Positions 15,877-24,157 are shown, numbered from the stretch's first letter. The stretch: 64,000 nt of DNA from Olsenella sp. SW781 (GCF_012027725.1 NZ_SJOU01000006.1:84783-148782); one strand, 5' to 3'. Translations and numbers: made by a program. Notes: a model not told the origin generated them from the letters alone.

Positions 15877-16965
15877 TTAGAACAGGACCAGGAAGAGCTT
15901 GGCGAGGATGAAGCCGATGACGCCGCAGCCCGGGAACGTGAAGACCCAGGTGAGGACCATTTCCTTGGCGACGCCCCAGTTGACGGACTTGGGGTCCTTG
16001 GCGGCACCGGCGCCCATGATGGCCGCGGTCTTGGTGTGCGTGGTGGAGACGGGAAGGCCGGTGAGCGTGGCGATGAGCAGGCTCGCCGTGGCCGAGACGG
16101 AGGCGGCAAACCCCTGGTACTTGTCCAGGCGCACCATCTCCATGCCGACCTTCTTGATGATCTTCTTGCCGCCGACCGCCGTGCCGATGGCCATGACCGC
16201 GGCGCAGAGGACCATGATCCAGAGCGGGAAGCCGCCCATGTCGCCGACCGTCATGTTGAGCGAGAGCGCGATGGCGAGCATGGCGGTGGACATGAACTTC
16301 TGGCCGTCCTGCGCGCCGTGCATGAGCGCCACGCCCGCGGCGCCGAGCACCTGCATGCGGCCGAAGAAGTTGTTGGCCGTCCGGCGATCTGCGTTCTTGC
16401 ACGCGATGGGGATGATCTTGGAGATCGCCCAGCCGGCGATGAAGCCGAGGACGGTGGAGAGCACGAGGCCGTAGACGACCTTGATCCACTCCCCCATGTT
16501 GACGCCGTCGAGGCCGCCGGAGACCGCGAGGGCGGCGCCCGTGAGGCCGGCGATGAGGGCATGGCTCTCGGAGGTGGGGATGCCGAAGGCCCAGGCGCCG
16601 AGGCCCCAGGCCACGATGCCCACCGTCGCCGCCGCGAGCGCGATGAGCGCCGCGTGGGAGTCCCCGCCGAAGTCGACCATGCCGGAGATGGTGTCCGCAA
16701 CGGCGGTGGAGATGAACGACATGGCGACAAGGCCGACGAAGTTGCAGATGACGCTCATAAAAATCGCCGAGTCCACGTCGATGGAACGAGTTCCGACGGG
16801 CTCGGCGATGGCATTGGCCGCATCAGTGGCACCGTTGACGAAGATGGTGCCCATGACGAGGACCATGACGATGATCAGAAAGGGATTGCTCGACAGGACG
16901 CCGAGAAACTGTTCAAAGCTAATCAAGGGCGTGCTCGCTTCCTCACCGGCCGCCGTGGCGGCCAT
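15877..16965 (-). CDS. Pit-family inorganic phosphate transporter
   Basis: A 362-residue polytopic permease with the duplicated PiT signatures, GATDAANAIAEPVGTRSI in the first half and GLPVSTTHTKTAAIMGAG in the second. It carries metal-phosphate with protons or sodium. About ten membrane helices are visible. The start codon has no Shine-Dalgarno sequence; instead three GTGACA/TTAACA/TTATCA hexamers at 10-11 base spacing sit immediately upstream. The downstream DUF47 gene is its usual partner. Confidence 0.93.
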   Translation of the reverse strand: MAATAAGEEASTPLISFEQFLGVLSSNPFLIIVMVLVMGTIFVNGATDAANAIAEPVGTRSIDVDSAIFMSVICNFVGLVAMSFISTAVADTISGMVDFGGDSHAALIALAAATVGIVAWGLGAWAFGIPTSESHALIAGLTGAALAVSGGLDGVNMGEWIKVVYGLVLSTVLGFIAGWAISKIIPIACKNADRRTANNFFGRMQVLGAAGVALMHGAQDGQKFMSTAMLAIALSLNMTVGDMGGFPLWIMVLCAAVMAIGTAVGGKKIIKKVGMEMVRLDKYQGFAASVSATASLLIATLTGLPVSTTHTKTAAIMGAGAAKDPKSVNWGVAKEMVLTWVFTFPGCGVIGFILAKLFLVLF

Positions 16966-16966
16966 T

Positions 16967-16993
16967 TGTCACAGCTTTGTTAACGCTTGATAA
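16967..16993 (-). promoter_or_regulatory. Possible PhoP/PhoB-type box upstream of pit
   Basis: Minus-strand hexamers TTATCA (16988-16993), TTAACA (16978-16983) and GTGACA (16967-16972) are spaced 10 and 11 bases apart, resembling PhoP direct-repeat boxes. They end two bases before the pit ATG, unusually close for an activator site. Confidence 0.3.
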
Positions 16994-17069
16994 GGATAGC
17001 GTAAGGTCGCCGCGAATAGCTCGGAAAGCGGCCAACGGCGGCCTCCGTTCGCCGTTGCTTACAGAGAGC

Positions 17070-17303
17070 TTACAATGCGCGCCGCGAAGGCCCCTCGGGC
17101 TCGACGTAGTCGATGAGGTCGCCCGGCTTGCAGCGGAGCACCTGGCAGAACGCCTCGAGCTGGGCAAACCGTATGCCGTGGACCCTCCCCCGCTTGATGC
17201 AGGACACGGTCACCGCGGAGATTCCCACGCGCTCGGCGAGCTCCTTTGAGGTGATCTTCCGCTGTGCGAGCATCCTGTCGAGCCTCATCACGATGGGCAT
17301 CAC
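17070..17303 (-). CDS. Small XRE-family DNA-binding protein
   Basis: A 77-residue protein that is little more than a Cro/CI helix-turn-helix (RLDRMLAQRKITSKELAERV, GISAVTVSCIKRGRVHGIRF) of the HTH_26 kind. GAGAGGA lies seven bases before a GTG at 17303; the ATG one codon later is an alternative. Upstream (17304-17457) is the most AT-rich stretch nearby and probably holds its promoter. Target unknown; it lies upstream of the pit operon on the same strand. Confidence 0.8.
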   Translation of the reverse strand: MMPIVMRLDRMLAQRKITSKELAERVGISAVTVSCIKRGRVHGIRFAQLEAFCQVLRCKPGDLIDYVEPEGPSRRAL

Positions 17304-17457
17304 GATCCCGTCCTCTCATATCGGCCTAAACCCGCTTCTCGTAACCTCTTTCACCCTAATCCGTCACAGACTTATTCTATTGCATGTAGTCACTAATACT
17401 ATCTATAAAACGATTCAAAGGATATATTTCTCGGATCGAAGCCACCGAGATACGAGA

Positions 17458-17488
17458 GCAGCCCGGGGGCCTCAGGCCTCCGGGCTGC
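17458..17488. terminator. Hairpin downstream of tRNA-Thr
   Basis: GCAGCCCGGRGGCC-type stem, arms meeting around CTCA, starts ten bases beyond the tRNA 3' end on the minus strand and probably terminates it. Confidence 0.7.
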
Positions 17489-17498
17489 GAGATTACGC

Positions 17499-17574
17499 TG
17501 GAGCCAGCTACCAGACTCGAACTGGTGACCCCCGCTTTACGAGAGCGGTGCTCTACCAACTGAGCTAAGCTGGC
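17499..17574 (-). tRNA. tRNA-Thr (anticodon CGU)
   Basis: A complete cloverleaf on the minus strand: acceptor GCCAGCT/AGCTGGC, D-arm with AGTTGGTAGAGC, anticodon stem CCGCT/AGCGG with loop CTCGTAA giving anticodon CGU, and a T-arm with GGTTCGAGTC-like pairing (CCAGTTCGAGTCTGG). CCA is encoded at 17499-17501. The codon read is ACG, common in this GC-rich genome. Confidence 0.96.
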
Positions 17575-17590
17575 GTGTCAGCAGATAAGT

Positions 17591-17619
17591 ACTATACGAG
17601 AAGGACGAGCGTGGCGCAA
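17591..17619 (-). promoter_or_regulatory. Promoter of tRNA-Thr
   Basis: Minus strand: TTGCGC (17614-17619), 17-base spacer, TATAGT (17591-17596). The tRNA 5' end is 17 bases downstream of the -10 box. Confidence 0.6.
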
Positions 17620-17682
17620 GCCCCGTTTTTCTCGCCCTGCGGGCAGGGGCGCGGGGACGAGCTTTGCCCCGCTCGCGAGGGG

Positions 17683-19128
17683 CTAGGAGAGCTCGAACTC
17701 GAGGAAGTCCACGTACCCGGCCCCCACGTACCTGAAGAAGAGGGCGGAGCGCTCCTCGGCCGAGCTCACGTCCGAGCTGAAGGCATGCCATCCGGACCCC
17801 GACAGGGCAAAGTCGATGGTGCCGATGACGTCCCGGAACCGCTCGTCCGTGGCCACGACAAAGCCTCCCCGCCCGGACCCGCGGACCGTCACGCCCACGC
17901 GGCCGAGGCGGGAGAGGTCGAAGTACTTGAAGCCGACGACGGATCCGTCGCTCAGGTTGGCGACGTACTGGCGAGCCGCCTCGTCGCCATCGCGGCCCGT
18001 CTGCGTCAGATAGGGGTGCCGCGCGAGACGCCGCCTGGGGCTGCTCCCGTCGACGCGCCCGGCGCCCTCCGATGACCAGAGGTTGCAGGCGATCCTCGCC
18101 CCGTAGGTGCCGATGCCGGCGAGCGGGGCCCCGTTGAGGCCGCAGCTCGTCACCTCGGCCTGCGCGAAGGAGCCGTCCGCGTTTCGCACGAGGCGCTCCG
18201 CGCATGCCTGGCGCGCATACGAGCTCCGGTTGGTCTGACGATGGTAGAAGATGTAGAAGTCGTCGCCGAGGCGCAGCATGCCGCCATGCGTGTTGCCGGT
18301 GTAGTTTGACGCGCCCCTCTCGTCGGGATGGCCGGGAAGCCCGACGTCGCCCACCGAGACGAGCGTCCCGCCGAAGGCGAAGCCGCCGTCCGGTCGGTCG
18401 CTCGTGGCATAGCAGAGCTCGTGGTTGAGCCGCGAGCTGTAGACGAAGTAGTACGTGCCGTCGTACTTTCGGATGGAGCTCGCCTCGAAGAACTCGTGGC
18501 CGGCGAAGGACCCGGGGCCCTCCTTGGGGAAGAGCAGGCGCTGCTCGCCCTCGATGGTGCGCATGTCGCTTCGCAGCTCCACCATGTAGCCCCCCTCGAA
18601 GCCGCACGGACGGCCGCCGGTGACCAGGCGGGGAACCGGCGTGTAGAACCCCGAGTAGAGATAGACCCGGCCGTCGTCGTCAACGAGCACGGCGGGGTCA
18701 AAGCCAAAGCCGTCGCCCGCGCGCCGACCGTAGGGGGTGCCGTCCGGCCAGCTCACATGAGCATAGAACTCGTAGCTTCCCGCGGGCTCGTCGCACACCG
18801 CGACGCCTATCGTCCCCATGAAGTCGAAGGCGTAGAAGAGGTAGTAGCGCCCGTCCGCGCCGCGCGCCACATCAGGCGCGAAGAGCAGGCGCAGCCCCAG
18901 GCGGTTCCTGGGGTCTTGCCCCTTGCGATAGATCACGCCCTCGTAGCGCCAGTCCGAGAGGTCGTCCACCGGCGCCGACCAGCACACGTAGTCGTTCATG
19001 CAGAACATCGGGGCGCCAAAGCGGTCATGCGACCCATACACGTAGACGCGCCCCCCAAACACGTGCGGCTCTCCGTCGGGGACATACTCCCACTCGGGGA
19101 GATAGGGGTTCAGGGCCTGGCTTCTCAT
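17683..19128 (-). CDS. Glycoside hydrolase family 43 with C-terminal beta-sandwich
   Basis: A 481-residue protein. The five-bladed propeller runs from NPYLPEWEYVPDGEPHVF (base Asp in VPDGEP) through LFAPDVARGADGRYYLFY and FGFDPAVLVDDDGRVYLYSG (modulating Asp) to FFEASSIRKYDGTYYFVYS (acid Glu). A beta-sandwich resembling CBM6 follows from about residue 350. GH43 enzymes release arabinose or xylose from plant glycans. No signal peptide is visible, so a cytoplasmic role on imported oligosaccharides is likely. The ATG at 19128 follows TGGAGG; an upstream ATG has no ribosome site. A LacI-type operator lies upstream. Confidence 0.88.
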   Translation of the reverse strand: MRSQALNPYLPEWEYVPDGEPHVFGGRVYVYGSHDRFGAPMFCMNDYVCWSAPVDDLSDWRYEGVIYRKGQDPRNRLGLRLLFAPDVARGADGRYYLFYAFDFMGTIGVAVCDEPAGSYEFYAHVSWPDGTPYGRRAGDGFGFDPAVLVDDDGRVYLYSGFYTPVPRLVTGGRPCGFEGGYMVELRSDMRTIEGEQRLLFPKEGPGSFAGHEFFEASSIRKYDGTYYFVYSSRLNHELCYATSDRPDGGFAFGGTLVSVGDVGLPGHPDERGASNYTGNTHGGMLRLGDDFYIFYHRQTNRSSYARQACAERLVRNADGSFAQAEVTSCGLNGAPLAGIGTYGARIACNLWSSEGAGRVDGSSPRRRLARHPYLTQTGRDGDEAARQYVANLSDGSVVGFKYFDLSRLGRVGVTVRGSGRGGFVVATDERFRDVIGTIDFALSGSGWHAFSSDVSSAEERSALFFRYVGAGYVDFLEFELS

Positions 19129-19196
19129 GGGGCCTCCAGTCACGACGATATCGGAGAAAACCTATCACCTGCCCATCGCACGAGGGGAAGCGTGAC

Positions 19197-19208
19197 CCAA
19201 CCGGTTGG
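19197..19208. promoter_or_regulatory. LacI-family-type operator upstream of GH43
   Basis: CCAACCGGTTGG is a perfect 12-bp palindrome centred on CG with the AACCGGTT core typical of LacI/GalR operators, about 70 bases upstream of the GH43 start. Sugar-controlled expression is inferred; no LacI gene is in the window. Confidence 0.4.
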
Positions 19209-19279
19209 TTTGCTGACACAAGCAAGGGCCGTCGAGCCGCTGGGCGGGCGGGACGCGGTTTCGCCCAGATGCGGCACGC

Positions 19280-19314
19280 AAAGGCCACCCGGCAGGAGCC
19301 AGGTGGCCCTTTTC
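19280..19314. terminator. Bidirectional terminator after the PNP fusion gene
   Basis: AAAGGCCACC and GGTGGCCCTTTT form a stem with A and T tails on both sides, 45 bases beyond the stop codon of the minus-strand nucleoside phosphorylase gene. Confidence 0.75.
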
Positions 19315-19358
19315 GTCGGGTCGGAAGTCCGCCCCAGGCAGTGCGCGGCGCCCGGGCG

Positions 19359-20549
19359 CTACAGCAGGCGCAGCACGCCGCGCACGAGTCGCTCGAAGTC
19401 CTCGGCATAGCCGCCCGCGGCCTCGAGAACGGTCTCGTGGCTCACCGCAGGCGCGCCGGACTCGTTGGCGGCCAGCGTGAGCCCGAGCGCGTTCATGCCC
19501 AGCGCACGTGCCATGATGACCTCGAGCACCGTGGACATGCCCACGTAGGAGACGCCGAGCGCGCGCAGCGCCGCCACCTCGGCCGGGGTCTCGAAGCAGG
19601 GGCCGAGCACGCCCGCGTAGACGCCCTCCTCCACGGCGATGCCAAGGTCGTCGGCCACGCCGCGCGCGATGGTGCGCAGGTAGGGGGAGTACGCCTCGTT
19701 CATGTCCACGAAGGGGCTCTCAACGTCACGCAGGCCGTCCCACTCGGCGAGCGGGTTGCGCCCGGTGAGGTTGATCTGGTCCGTGAGGATGCCCAGGCCC
19801 ACGTGCGCCTGGCCGGGCACGGCGCCCGTCGCGCAGGCGAAGACGATGTCGCGGCAGCCCAGATGGTGCGCATGGCGCACGAGCGAGGTCACCTCGGCGG
19901 CGGAGTAGCCCTGGTAGAGGTGGATGCGCCCGGGGTAGACCACCACGGGGACGTCGTCGATCGTGCCCACGGTGGCCTCGAAGCGATGCCCCGGCACGGG
20001 GCGCGCCGTGGCAGGGAAGCCGTCGATGTCCTGGTAGTCGATGCGGCGGACCGGGCGCACGAGCGTCCCCAGATGCCCCAGCCCGCTCCCGAGCACGATG
20101 GCGACGGGGTGCTCCACGCTCGGCTTGCAGGCGCGGACGGTGTCCTCGGTGACCATGCAGATCCCCTCCCTCGCGAGCCTGTCGGCAAAGACGCCGCGGC
20201 CCGGAACAAGTCTTCCAGAGTAGGTTCCATCGTAGACGAGTCCGACGCCGCATGACGGGCTCTTTGCCTTGAGCACGGCGAGCGTCGCCCCAGAGCGGGC
20301 GACCGAGGCGGCACAGGCCTCGGCGCCGCGGGCGAACGCCTCCGTCACGTCCTCTCCCGTGGCGAGAAGGACGCGCTCCCCCACCCGCTCGGCCGGGGGC
20401 CGGGGACACGGGAGGCCCGCCGCGCGCTCGGGGCAGACGCGGCAGGCCTCGGTCTTTGACGCCAGCTCTATGACCTCGCCCGCGGGCTTGGCTCCCCCGT
20501 CGTAGCGGACGGGCTCGCCGAGCAGGCAGGCGCTCACGCAGACGCGCAC
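19359..20549 (-). CDS. Fusion: DUF523/TudS-like desulfidase + purine nucleoside phosphorylase
   Basis: A 396-residue two-domain protein. Residues 1-145 are a DUF523 domain, the family of the thiouracil desulfidase TudS, with its three cluster-type cysteines: Cys7 in VSACLLGEPVRYDGG, Cys36/39 in CRVCPE and Cys100 in KSPSCG. Residues 148-396 are a trimeric-type nucleoside phosphorylase: phosphate loop VLGSGLG (152-158), GRIHLYQGY (207-215), NLTGRNPL (260-267), GPCFETPAE (316-324), Asn362 in AANES. The usual TNAAGGL motif is altered to ATGAVPG. The GTG at 20549 fits the family start and avoids overlapping the upstream gene; TTG at 20582 is an alternative. A role in (thio)purine salvage is inferred. 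Confidence 0.85.
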   Translation of the reverse strand: MRVCVSACLLGEPVRYDGGAKPAGEVIELASKTEACRVCPERAAGLPCPRPPAERVGERVLLATGEDVTEAFARGAEACAASVARSGATLAVLKAKSPSCGVGLVYDGTYSGRLVPGRGVFADRLAREGICMVTEDTVRACKPSVEHPVAIVLGSGLGHLGTLVRPVRRIDYQDIDGFPATARPVPGHRFEATVGTIDDVPVVVYPGRIHLYQGYSAAEVTSLVRHAHHLGCRDIVFACATGAVPGQAHVGLGILTDQINLTGRNPLAEWDGLRDVESPFVDMNEAYSPYLRTIARGVADDLGIAVEEGVYAGVLGPCFETPAEVAALRALGVSYVGMSTVLEVIMARALGMNALGLTLAANESGAPAVSHETVLEAAGGYAEDFERLVRGVLRLL

Positions 20550-20559
20550 GCGCGCCCCG

Positions 20560-21474
20560 CTAGGAGGCCACGAGCGAGCCAACCTGGACGGTGGCGTTGG
20601 AGAGCAGGTTCCTCGTGTAGGCGACCCACTCCTCGCTCACCTGCGTGGCCACCTCGGAGTAGTTGTTCGACGCCACCTGATAGGCCGCCTCCGCCGCGGC
20701 GTAGGTGGCGGAGTCGTTGGTGATCTCGTAGCTCGAGAGCGTGGCGTAGTAGTCGCCGTCCTGGCGCGCCCAGGTGCCCGCCTCGGAGTCCCACTCGTCG
20801 CCAAGAAGGCCGATGATGTAGCTCGCGTAGTCGGCCGTCGGGGTGTCCTCCGCGCCCTCCTCGGGCTCGGTCGGCGCCGTCGGCACATCGGGCAGCGGCG
20901 TGGAGACCACCGAGTCGCGCAGCTTGGACATCGTCGCGGAGTCGGCGATGGTCGCCTTTGCGATCTCCTCGTCGATGCCGTAGTTGCTCGCGATGGTGGC
21001 GTAGTCGCTCGTGCCGAACATCTGCTCGGCGAAGGCGGCCACCTCGTCGTCCGAGACCGTGACGCCCTGCGCGGCGGCGTCGGCCAGGACCACGGCGTTC
21101 TGGGCGTAGGCGACGACGTCGCTCGCGACGGGCACGTTGTAGGTGCCGTCCTCGTTGGCGGCGTCCTCGACGGCGGAGTTCTGCTCGATGACCTCGCGCG
21201 CGGTGATGTTGGTCGTCTGGCCGTTGTAGGTGTAGGTGGCGATGGTGCTGTCGAGCTCGTCGGCCGAGAGCGTCGTCTTGCCCTGGAGCGCCACGCCGGC
21301 GGGGCTGGACGTCGCGGACGTCCCTCCGATCAGGAAGTGGCCGCAGAGCACGCCCACCACGAGCGCGACCACGCAGATGGCCACCCACGCCGGGGTGCCG
21401 AGGCCCCGGCCCTTCCCGTCGGCGGCCGAGAACGGCGTGTTCTTCTCGCCCGCGGTGCTGTTCTTGTCTGCCAT
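20560..21474 (-). CDS. Membrane-anchored extracytoplasmic protein, SurA-N-like
   Basis: A 304-residue protein: short cytoplasmic N-terminus, one membrane helix (about 28-50, VAICVVALVVGVLCGHFLIG), then a soluble extracellular part. The segment from TYNGQTTNITAREVIEQ through DDEVAAFAEQMFG resembles the helical N-terminal domain of SurA/PrsA-type chaperones, but no PPIase domain is present. A Pro/Glu-rich linker (about 205-225) precedes a second region. GAGGGGAGA precedes the ATG at 21474. It ends 10 bases before the TudS-PNP gene starts. Function unknown; envelope chaperone is a guess. Confidence 0.6.
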   Translation of the reverse strand: MADKNSTAGEKNTPFSAADGKGRGLGTPAWVAICVVALVVGVLCGHFLIGGTSATSSPAGVALQGKTTLSADELDSTIATYTYNGQTTNITAREVIEQNSAVEDAANEDGTYNVPVASDVVAYAQNAVVLADAAAQGVTVSDDEVAAFAEQMFGTSDYATIASNYGIDEEIAKATIADSATMSKLRDSVVSTPLPDVPTAPTEPEEGAEDTPTADYASYIIGLLGDEWDSEAGTWARQDGDYYATLSSYEITNDSATYAAAEAAYQVASNNYSEVATQVSEEWVAYTRNLLSNATVQVGSLVAS

Positions 21475-21575
21475 GGGTCTCCCCTCACGTCGGCCGCGCC
21501 CCATGGCGCGGCCCCAGTCGGTCAATCCGTCTGATTCTAACCCCGTGCGCAGGCGCTCCGCGCAGGGCCCACAAG

Positions 21576-22139
21576 CTATGAAAGAGCCTGAATGATCTCC
21601 GCCGAGAAGGACTTGATGTAGCCCGAGCCGCTCTCGGAGTCGAACTTCACGCGCGCGGCGAGCGCCTTCCTCGTGGCGTCGGAGGCGTTCCCCTGGGCGA
21701 GGGCGAGCAGCGCGGCGAGCATGTCGCGGTACTCGGCGTCACCGTGGTAGCACTGGATGGCCTCGTCGATGAGAGGCCAGACCTCGTCGGAGCGCTCGGG
21801 GGAGCTCGCGCCGAGGCGGCACAGGAAGACGAAGGCGGCGAGCCGCACCGTGGCCGACCCGTCGTCGAAGAGCGACGCCTCGGCTCCGTCGAAGGCGCCC
21901 GTCACGCTGTCCGGGTCCTTCTCGGCGATGGAGGAAAGGGCGTCGAGCACCTCCCAGCGCGTCTGCGCCTCGGGGCGGAAGAGCGCGTCCACGAGCGCGT
22001 CGACGTGCGGCAGGAGCGTCTCGGGCTGGCTGCGCGCCACGAGCGCGAGCGTGTGCGCGACCTCCTGGCGGCGGCGCCTGCTCGCGCCGGAGAGCTCCTC
22101 GACGAGGCCGGAGACCTCGGTAGCTGCGGTATCTGCCAT
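21576..22139 (-). CDS. HEAT-like helical repeat protein
   Basis: A 187-residue all-helical acidic protein with three or four HEAT-like hairpins (QEVAHTLALVARSQPETLLP, LVDALFRPEAQTRWEVLDAL, ATVRLAAFVFLCRLG). No catalytic motif. It lies 31 bases after the NYN-domain gene on the same strand, so the two are probably cotranscribed; it might be a scaffold for that nuclease-like protein. Function not known. Confidence 0.7.
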   Translation of the reverse strand: MADTAATEVSGLVEELSGASRRRRQEVAHTLALVARSQPETLLPHVDALVDALFRPEAQTRWEVLDALSSIAEKDPDSVTGAFDGAEASLFDDGSATVRLAAFVFLCRLGASSPERSDEVWPLIDEAIQCYHGDAEYRDMLAALLALAQGNASDATRKALAARVKFDSESGSGYIKSFSAEIIQALS

Positions 22140-22170
22140 GTTCCTAACTCCCTTGCTTGTAAAGCCGAAC

Positions 22171-22953
22171 CTACTCGCTGAACCCGTCGACCACGGCCGT
22201 GCCGCTCTTGGGGTCCTGGTGGATGTCTATGAACCCGAGCTTGGACGCCTCGCGCAGGAGCGCCGTGAACGAGCGGTAGCCGTACGACGCCTCAGAGAAC
22301 TGCGGGCGCTTGCGCTTCATGGTGTCCTTGAGGCGCGAGGCGAGGATGAACGAGTCGCTCTCGCGCTGCAGCGCGTCGATGGTCTCGAAGAGCAGCTGGT
22401 AGCACGTCTCGCGCTCCTTGGGGACCTTGCCCTGGAAGTCGGGGATGCCCGGGCCGCGCGTGATGTCCTCGTAGAAGATGAACTCGTCGCAGACCTCGGC
22501 CAGAAGGGTGCTCGTCGCCTCCTTCATGCCCACGCCGATCACGGTCTTGCCGAACTCCTTGAGCTTGGCGACGAGCGGCGAGAAGTCCGAGTCCCCGGAG
22601 AGGATGGCGAAGGTGTCGATGTGGTCCTTGGTGAGGCAGATCTCCATCGCGTCAACCGCGAGGCGGATGTCCGCGGAGTTCTTGCCGGTGTAGGCGCGGT
22701 CGGGAATCTCTATGAGCTCGATGCCGAGCTCATGGAGGGGCGTGATGGCGTCGGTGAAGCGCTGCCAGTCGCAGTAGGCGCGCTTGGCCGTGATGCGCCC
22801 CTTGTCGACGAGGCGCTCGAGGATGAGCTTCACGTCGGGGAGCGGGCCCGGCTCCTGGTGGCCGTTGCGCTTGCGCCGGCCGGTGCCGAGGGCGAGGTTC
22901 TCGTAGTCGATGAGCACCGCGATGGAGCTCTGGGGAGTGTCAGTTGAGTTCAA
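22171..22953 (-). CDS. NYN-domain (LabA/DUF88) protein with C-terminal OST-HTH-like domain
   Basis: A 260-residue protein. The NYN fold (about 10-165) carries the PIN-like acidic residues: Asp16 in VLIDYENLAL, Asp in NSADIRLAVDAMEIC, and SGDSDFSPLVAKLKEFGKTVIG. The rest (about 190-260), with LKDTMKRKRPQFSEASYGYRSF, resembles an OST-HTH/LOTUS RNA-binding domain. Members are presumed RNA-processing factors. It heads a two-gene operon with the HEAT-like protein. Confidence 0.88.
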   Translation of the reverse strand: MNSTDTPQSSIAVLIDYENLALGTGRRKRNGHQEPGPLPDVKLILERLVDKGRITAKRAYCDWQRFTDAITPLHELGIELIEIPDRAYTGKNSADIRLAVDAMEICLTKDHIDTFAILSGDSDFSPLVAKLKEFGKTVIGVGMKEATSTLLAEVCDEFIFYEDITRGPGIPDFQGKVPKERETCYQLLFETIDALQRESDSFILASRLKDTMKRKRPQFSEASYGYRSFTALLREASKLGFIDIHQDPKSGTAVVDGFSE

Positions 22954-22977
22954 GGCCGATGGTTCTCCTTATGTGAG

Positions 22978-23016
22978 TCGGGGACCGTCCCCGATCTGCA
23001 GACATGTCTGATATTA
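22978..23016 (-). promoter_or_regulatory. Hairpin, palindrome and -10-like box before the NYN operon
   Basis: Minus strand order: TAATAT (23011-23016, overlapping the dehydrogenase stop codon), the perfect 12-bp palindrome CAGACATGTCTG (22999-23010), then a TCGGGGA/TCCCCGA hairpin (22978-22994). It could combine a terminator for the upstream gene with an operator for the NYN operon. Confidence 0.35.
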
Positions 23017-24057
23017 CTCGTGGTGGTGGCAGTGGCACTCATGGCCGTCGCCGTGGTCGTGGTGGTGGCCGCCGCAGCACTCGTGGCCGTCGCCGTGGTC
23101 GTGGCCGCAGGAGCACTCGTGGCCCTCGTCATCGCCCTCTCCCTGGTCGAGGAGCGACCAGTCGAGCCCGGCCGCCTTGCAGGTCTCCTCCTCCTGGTAG
23201 AGCAGCGTGAGCGCCTGCGTGCCCATGCGCGACCCGCCGATCTGGCAGAGCATGTCGAGCAGGGTGAAGGCGGTCTCCGCGCCGGGCAGCGTGATGTCGA
23301 GGTCCTCCGAGCGGCGCAGCGCCAGCGCGACGTCCTTGCGCAGGTGCTCGACGAGGAAGCCCGGCTTGTAGTCGCCCGCGAGGGACTTGGGCGCGAGCGT
23401 CCTGGAGGCGCCGGAGCCGCCGGTGCCGTTGGCGAGCACCTCGAGCATGAGCTCCGGGTCGATGCCGGACTGCTGGGCGAGCGCGAGGGCGTCGGCGTAG
23501 CCGACCATGCACGAGACGAGGCTCACCTGGTTGCAGAGCTTGGCCGTCTGCCCGCCGCCCGGCTGGTCGAAGTAGAAGCGGCGGGACGAGAAGGACTCGA
23601 GCACGGGCAGCACGTCCGCCACGTCCTTCTCGGCGGCGCCGACGATGAGCGTGAGGGTGCCGTCGATCGCGCCCTGCTCGCCGCCCGTGACGGGGCAGTC
23701 GAAGGCGTGCTTGTCCTCGACCTCGGCCGCGTCGTGGATGTCGCGCGCGAGCTCGGGCGAGCTCGTGGTGAGGTCGATGAGCCAGGCGCCCTTCTTGGCG
23801 GTGCGGATGAGCCCGTCGGTGGCGAGGTAGACGTCCTCGACGTCGGTGGGATAGCCGAGCATCGTGAAGACGACGTCGGCGTCTGCGGCGGCCTCGGCGG
23901 GGCTGTCCGCCCAGTGCGCGCCGCGGGCGAGAAGGGCCTCGGCCTTCTCGCGCGTGCGGTTGTGGACGGTGACGTCATAGCCGGCGTCCATGATGTGGCC
24001 GGCGATGGGCGCGCCCATGATGCCGGTCCCGATGAAGGCGATCTTCCTGATCTGCAA
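23014..24057 (-). CDS. 3-hydroxyisobutyrate dehydrogenase-family protein with His/Cys-rich tail
   Basis: A 347-residue NAD(P)-dependent beta-hydroxyacid dehydrogenase. The dinucleotide site is FIGTGIMGAPIAGHIM (8-23), the substrate loop DCPVTGGEQGAIDGTL (120-135) and catalytic Lys173 is in GGGQTAKLCNQ. Family members end near residue 300; here residues 308-347 form a tail with 13 His and 6 Cys in GHECSCGHDHGDG-type repeats, a likely nickel/zinc/copper-binding module. The start is a TTG at 24057, supported by AAAGGA six bases upstream; no ATG is suitably placed. A palindrome separates it from degV. Substrate unknown. Confidence 0.85.
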   Translation of the reverse strand: MQIRKIAFIGTGIMGAPIAGHIMDAGYDVTVHNRTREKAEALLARGAHWADSPAEAAADADVVFTMLGYPTDVEDVYLATDGLIRTAKKGAWLIDLTTSSPELARDIHDAAEVEDKHAFDCPVTGGEQGAIDGTLTLIVGAAEKDVADVLPVLESFSSRRFYFDQPGGGQTAKLCNQVSLVSCMVGYADALALAQQSGIDPELMLEVLANGTGGSGASRTLAPKSLAGDYKPGFLVEHLRKDVALALRRSEDLDITLPGAETAFTLLDMLCQIGGSRMGTQALTLLYQEEETCKAAGLDWSLLDQGEGDDEGHECSCGHDHGDGHECCGGHHHDHGDGHECHCHHHE

Positions 24058-24080
24058 GGGTGTTCCTTTCTGGATGGGCG

Positions 24081-24147
24081 TGCCACTGGCGTCAGGTTCG
24101 TCTGGCACGCGCGCCGCGCGTGCCAGACGAACCTGACGCCAGTGGCA
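24081..24147. repeat. Perfect 33-bp-arm palindrome, CCACTGGCGTCAGG family
   Basis: Arms 24081-24113 and 24115-24147 are perfect around a single central C. It lies between degV and the dehydrogenase gene on the same strand, downstream of the degV stop codon, so it probably terminates degV. Each arm begins TGCCACTGGCGTCAGGTT, as at 58061. Confidence 0.92.
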
Positions 24148-24157
24148 TACCTCCTGC

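Noticed and set aside
17625..17650. Terminator of the GH43 gene
   Set aside because: The CCCTGC/GCAGGG stem is followed on the relevant strand by an A-run rather than a T-run, so it is not a convincing minus-strand terminator.
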